Shown piece by piece: positions 61,925 to 64,000 of a DNA stretch of 64,000 nucleotides. How positions within the stretch are numbered: position 1 is the first letter of the stretch; every line of letters begins with the position of its first letter. The translations under genes and the position numbers were made by a program. A model generated the notes under the pieces. It made no database searches, had not been told where the DNA came from, and saw nothing but the letters and a program-made list of their open reading frames with translations. This stretch comes from Elusimicrobiota bacterium (lineage in GTDB: Bacteria; Elusimicrobiota; Elusimicrobia; UBA1565; JACRDR01): positions 1-64,000 of the forward strand of contig JACQBA010000001.1 of the NCBI GenBank assembly GCA_016194745.1. Reading direction: 5' to 3'.

Positions 61925-62374
61925 CTACCTCGCCGCCGGCGTAACGATTCCCTTGCCGGGAATGAGCAGGACGTCCGCCGCGACGTCGCTCTCCGGCTCG
62001 CCCGAGCCGGGATGATACACTCTCACGCCGTCGATCTCGAAGAGAAAGCCCCGCCGGGTCATCGTGACCTTCATTCCGAGCAGCGGTTTCGTCTGGTCGG
62101 CGGCGAACGGAAGCTGGTTCAGCCGAAAGCGGCAGACGCACTCGGGCGGCCCCGCCACGACCGTCTGCGCGACCGACACGCTCTCGACGTCCGGAACGGA
62201 GCAATGGTCGGGGTGGTTCTCCCGCACCAGGACGACGTCGGCTTTCGGCAGATCCCCCGCGCCGGCGATGGCGCTCGGATGCACGTACACCTTGAGCCTT
62301 CCGTCGATCAAGAATCCCGCCTTCCCGAGCCAGCGCGTCCTCTCGAGCAGCTTCGCCACGTTCGCGTCAGTCAT
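61925..62374 (-). CDS. Truncated metallo-beta-lactamase-like protein
   Basis: A 149-residue protein with UlaG-like metallo-beta-lactamase features (TRWLGKAGFLIDG, ADVVLVRENHPDHCS). The metal motif HxHxDH is degenerate: RENHPDH keeps HPDH but loses the first histidine. The protein stops about 60-90 residues short of typical UlaG-type proteins. It may be a non-catalytic relic or an accessory. It sits in line between two radical SAM genes, three and 14 bases from its neighbours, so it is expressed with them. Confidence 0.7.
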   Translation of the reverse strand: MTDANVAKLLERTRWLGKAGFLIDGRLKVYVHPSAIAGAGDLPKADVVLVRENHPDHCSVPDVESVSVAQTVVAGPPECVCRFRLNQLPFAADQTKPLLGMKVTMTRRGFLFEIDGVRVYHPGSGEPESDVAADVLLIPGKGIVTPAAR

Positions 62375-62388
62375 GTCTTCCCCCGTCC

Positions 62389-63327
62389 TTACCCGTTATG
62401 AAACCGCTCCGCCTGATCGACGAGCCAGCGGTACTCCCACTCGCAGCGCTCCGACCGGCAGAGCTTCGGTTCGTGCCACAGCTCGAGGCCGTCGTCGAAG
62501 AAGTGGCCGATCGGCTCCCACCTCTGAGTCGAGTATTCGCCGCAGCGGTAGACCATGCCGTCGTCCTCGATGCGCACGTGCTGGTACCCCGACCGGCACA
62601 AGCGCCCCTTCGGAGACTCCCGGTTCAATATCTGCTGGACGAACTCCTTGTGCGGGGCGTTTGCATTCTCGCCTTCGACGCCTACCGTGGCGCCCTCGAT
62701 CAGCGCCCGCTCGGCGCCGCCGTAGGCCTGCGGATACTCCCTCCCGTCGAACTGGCCTTGGAACGGGTTCACCACGAAGGTGAGCCCCGCTCCCGCGAAC
62801 ATCCCGCGGTACTTCGGGACGTCCGCGAGAATATTCGGATGACCCACCAGCCGGTTGATGTAGCCGAAACCCGCGTCCTTGATCATGCGCGCCTTCTCGA
62901 TGAACGGCTCCGGCGCGGTCTCCGTCGGATGAAAGCTCGTCTCGATCCGCACGCGCCGCGGGCTCACGCGGGAAAGGAACTCCTTGAGCCGCGCCGGCTC
63001 CCAGGAGAGGTTCGTGTCGAACGCGAGCCAATGAAGCTTCGAGATCGTCTCGATCATCTCGGAAAATTCGGGATAGAGCGTCGGCTCGCCTCCCGTCAGG
63101 ATGATGTTCCCCTCGCCGTACTTCTCGTGCATGCGCTCCCAGCGCGAGAGCCACTGCTCCGCGGTGAAGTAGCGGTCAACCTTCCGCCGATCGAAGTCCG
63201 AGAGGCCGTACACGCAGTACGGGCAGCGATAGTTGCACTTGCCCATGATCATCCAGAAGTACTCGACGCGCCGCAGGGCGGGCCAGCGCGGCGGAGCCGT
63301 CGGTTCGACCTGGACGTGTTGGGTCAT
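62389..63327 (-). CDS. Radical SAM protein, tandem-array family member
   Basis: A 312-residue radical SAM enzyme: CNYRCPYC near residue 31, TGGEPTLYPEF near 80, SFHPTE near 130, PFQGQFDGREYPQAY near 185, and the C-terminal set RLCRSG, YRCGEYS, KLCRSERCEW. Compared with the gene at 56 kb, the architecture and spacing are the same, so they are paralogues. The ATG overlaps the upstream stop as ATGA, which fixes the start at 63327. Confidence 0.88.
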   Translation of the reverse strand: MTQHVQVEPTAPPRWPALRRVEYFWMIMGKCNYRCPYCVYGLSDFDRRKVDRYFTAEQWLSRWERMHEKYGEGNIILTGGEPTLYPEFSEMIETISKLHWLAFDTNLSWEPARLKEFLSRVSPRRVRIETSFHPTETAPEPFIEKARMIKDAGFGYINRLVGHPNILADVPKYRGMFAGAGLTFVVNPFQGQFDGREYPQAYGGAERALIEGATVGVEGENANAPHKEFVQQILNRESPKGRLCRSGYQHVRIEDDGMVYRCGEYSTQRWEPIGHFFDDGLELWHEPKLCRSERCEWEYRWLVDQAERFHNG

Positions 63328-64000
63328 GCGTTCGGGGCCTTCACCGGGAACTTGGGATGGTTCGCCGACTGCCACAGCATGTCGACCTTGGCCTCGTAGC
63401 GCCCGGCCACCATCGGCTTCCAGCAGCTGCAGCTGAGCACGGTACACGGCTTCGGCTCGTCGAAGAGTTTGAGGTTCGGGTCCGTGATCCGCCCGAGGAT
63501 CTCGACGCCCGTATGGCAGCAGCGTCGCACCGTCCCGTCCGAGTAGATCTTCGCGTACATCTCCCCCATGTGGCAGGGGATGCCCATGAAGTTCTTGTCG
63601 TCCGGCTTCGAGTTGGCGTAGTCCTGCCACTGTTTATTGAGCGTCTTGCCGAGTTCGTCCTGCGACTTCTCGACCTGCATGCCGAGGATGCGCCGCTCCT
63701 CGTCCGTGTACCCGCCGGGATAGCGCTTGCCCTGGTAGACGCCGTTGAACGGGATGATCTTGAACAGCACGCCAGCCTTCTCGAAGAGGTCGCGGATGGC
63801 CTCGACGCGCGGGATGTCCGGCGGATACGCGACGAGCGACGCGGAAATGAGCTGATTGCCCCGCTCGCGGAGAATAAGGAGTTTCCGCAGGAAGTCCTCC
63901 GGCTTAAAGTGCTCGAGGTGGAGGCTGCCCGAGATCGCGATGCCGTCGCAGGGCACCTTCTTGATCCACTCCTCCACGTCGAAGCTCAGGTTCGTTGTGA
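63324..64000 (-). CDS. Radical SAM protein, tandem-array family member, N-terminus beyond the window
   Basis: The C-terminal part of another array member. The reading frame is open at the right edge (TNLSFDVEEW precedes the first internal ATG), so the iron-sulfur CxxxCxxC motif lies outside. Visible are PFNGVYQGKRYPGGYTDEE, CHMGEMYAKIYSDG, RRCCHTG and KPCTVLSCSCWKP, the same C-terminal pattern as at 60.9 kb. It shows that the operon continues upstream. Confidence 0.85.
   Translation of the reverse strand, partial: TTNLSFDVEEWIKKVPCDGIAISGSLHLEHFKPEDFLRKLLILRERGNQLISASLVAYPPDIPRVEAIRDLFEKAGVLFKIIPFNGVYQGKRYPGGYTDEERRILGMQVEKSQDELGKTLNKQWQDYANSKPDDKNFMGIPCHMGEMYAKIYSDGTVRRCCHTGVEILGRITDPNLKLFDEPKPCTVLSCSCWKPMVAGRYEAKVDMLWQSANHPKFPVKAPNA

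Noticed and set aside
55999..64000. Nitrogenase-like or tetrapyrrole-reductase genes next to the radical SAM array
   Set aside because: Clusters that combine nitrogenase paralogues with many radical SAM genes are known, but no NifH, NifD or NifK-like motif is present in the visible part of the operon.
1..64000. tRNA, rRNA, CRISPR arrays, insertion sequences and prophage genes
   Set aside because: No cloverleaf-like sequence, regular repeat-spacer pattern, transposase or integrase motif was recognised by eye. A dedicated scan with tRNAscan and Infernal could still find small RNAs.

Overview
The window is GC-rich DNA from a didermic bacterium. An outer-membrane secretin, an OmpA-type protein and a complete type IV pilus (T4P) assembly set are present. 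Gene density is very high: at least twelve neighbouring gene pairs join by ATGA and four by GTGA stop/start overlaps, and no gene-free stretch exceeds about 160 bases. I saw no tRNA, rRNA, CRISPR array or insertion sequence. The gene style (large T4P/pseudopilin repertoire, fused PilM-PilN, many GT-C/TPR proteins, radical SAM arrays) would suit an uncultured phylum such as Elusimicrobiota or a relative. That is inference, because no phylogenetic marker was tested.

Layout. 1-2.5 kb: minus-strand unit of a flippase-like membrane protein, a gamma-carbonic anhydrase and a histidine kinase that runs off the left edge. 2.5-13.8 kb: housekeeping and envelope genes (nadB, a DUF309 protein, uvrA, alpha/beta hydrolases, a GH3-like protein lacking its usual acid/base histidine, a possible Sm-like small protein, a gluzincin peptidase). 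13.9-20.3 kb: plus-strand GT-C/TPR protein, then hpnJ, hpnI, a CDP-alcohol phosphotransferase fusion and hpnL, a hopanoid head-group type cassette. 20.3-25.1 kb: minus-strand operon of four cysteine-rich pseudopilin-like proteins, hpnK, and a frameshifted GT-C/TPR gene. 25.1-32.2 kb: OmpA-like protein, pilMN fusion, pilO, pilP and pilQ. 32.3-37.9 kb: major-pilin-like gene, a divergent OmpR-type two-component system, pilC and pilB. 38-44.6 kb: three large GT-C or O-antigen-ligase/TPR proteins, plausible glycan or pilin-glycosylation enzymes. 44.7-48.8 kb: phosphatidylserine-decarboxylase-like protein, sulfatase-superfamily protein, radical SAM enzyme, PqqD-type protein and a family 2 glycosyltransferase, divergent from a nucleotidyltransferase-fold protein. 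50.6-54.5 kb: mixed genes including trmJ and a tiny polybasic membrane protein. 54.6-64 kb: one tightly coupled minus-strand operon with seven radical SAM genes (one B12-binding with TPR-like repeats, one SPASM type, five of one paralogous family), a truncated metallo-beta-lactamase-like protein and two unknown proteins. It continues past the right edge.

Two things stand out. The first is the array of radical SAM paralogues at 56-64 kb, which looks like an undescribed multi-step pathway. The second is a recurrent promoter layout in which a TANNNT -10 box lies only 5-10 bases before the start codon, often with a TGn extension. This predicts that many genes here are transcribed without a 5' leader, while others in the same window have good Shine-Dalgarno sites.
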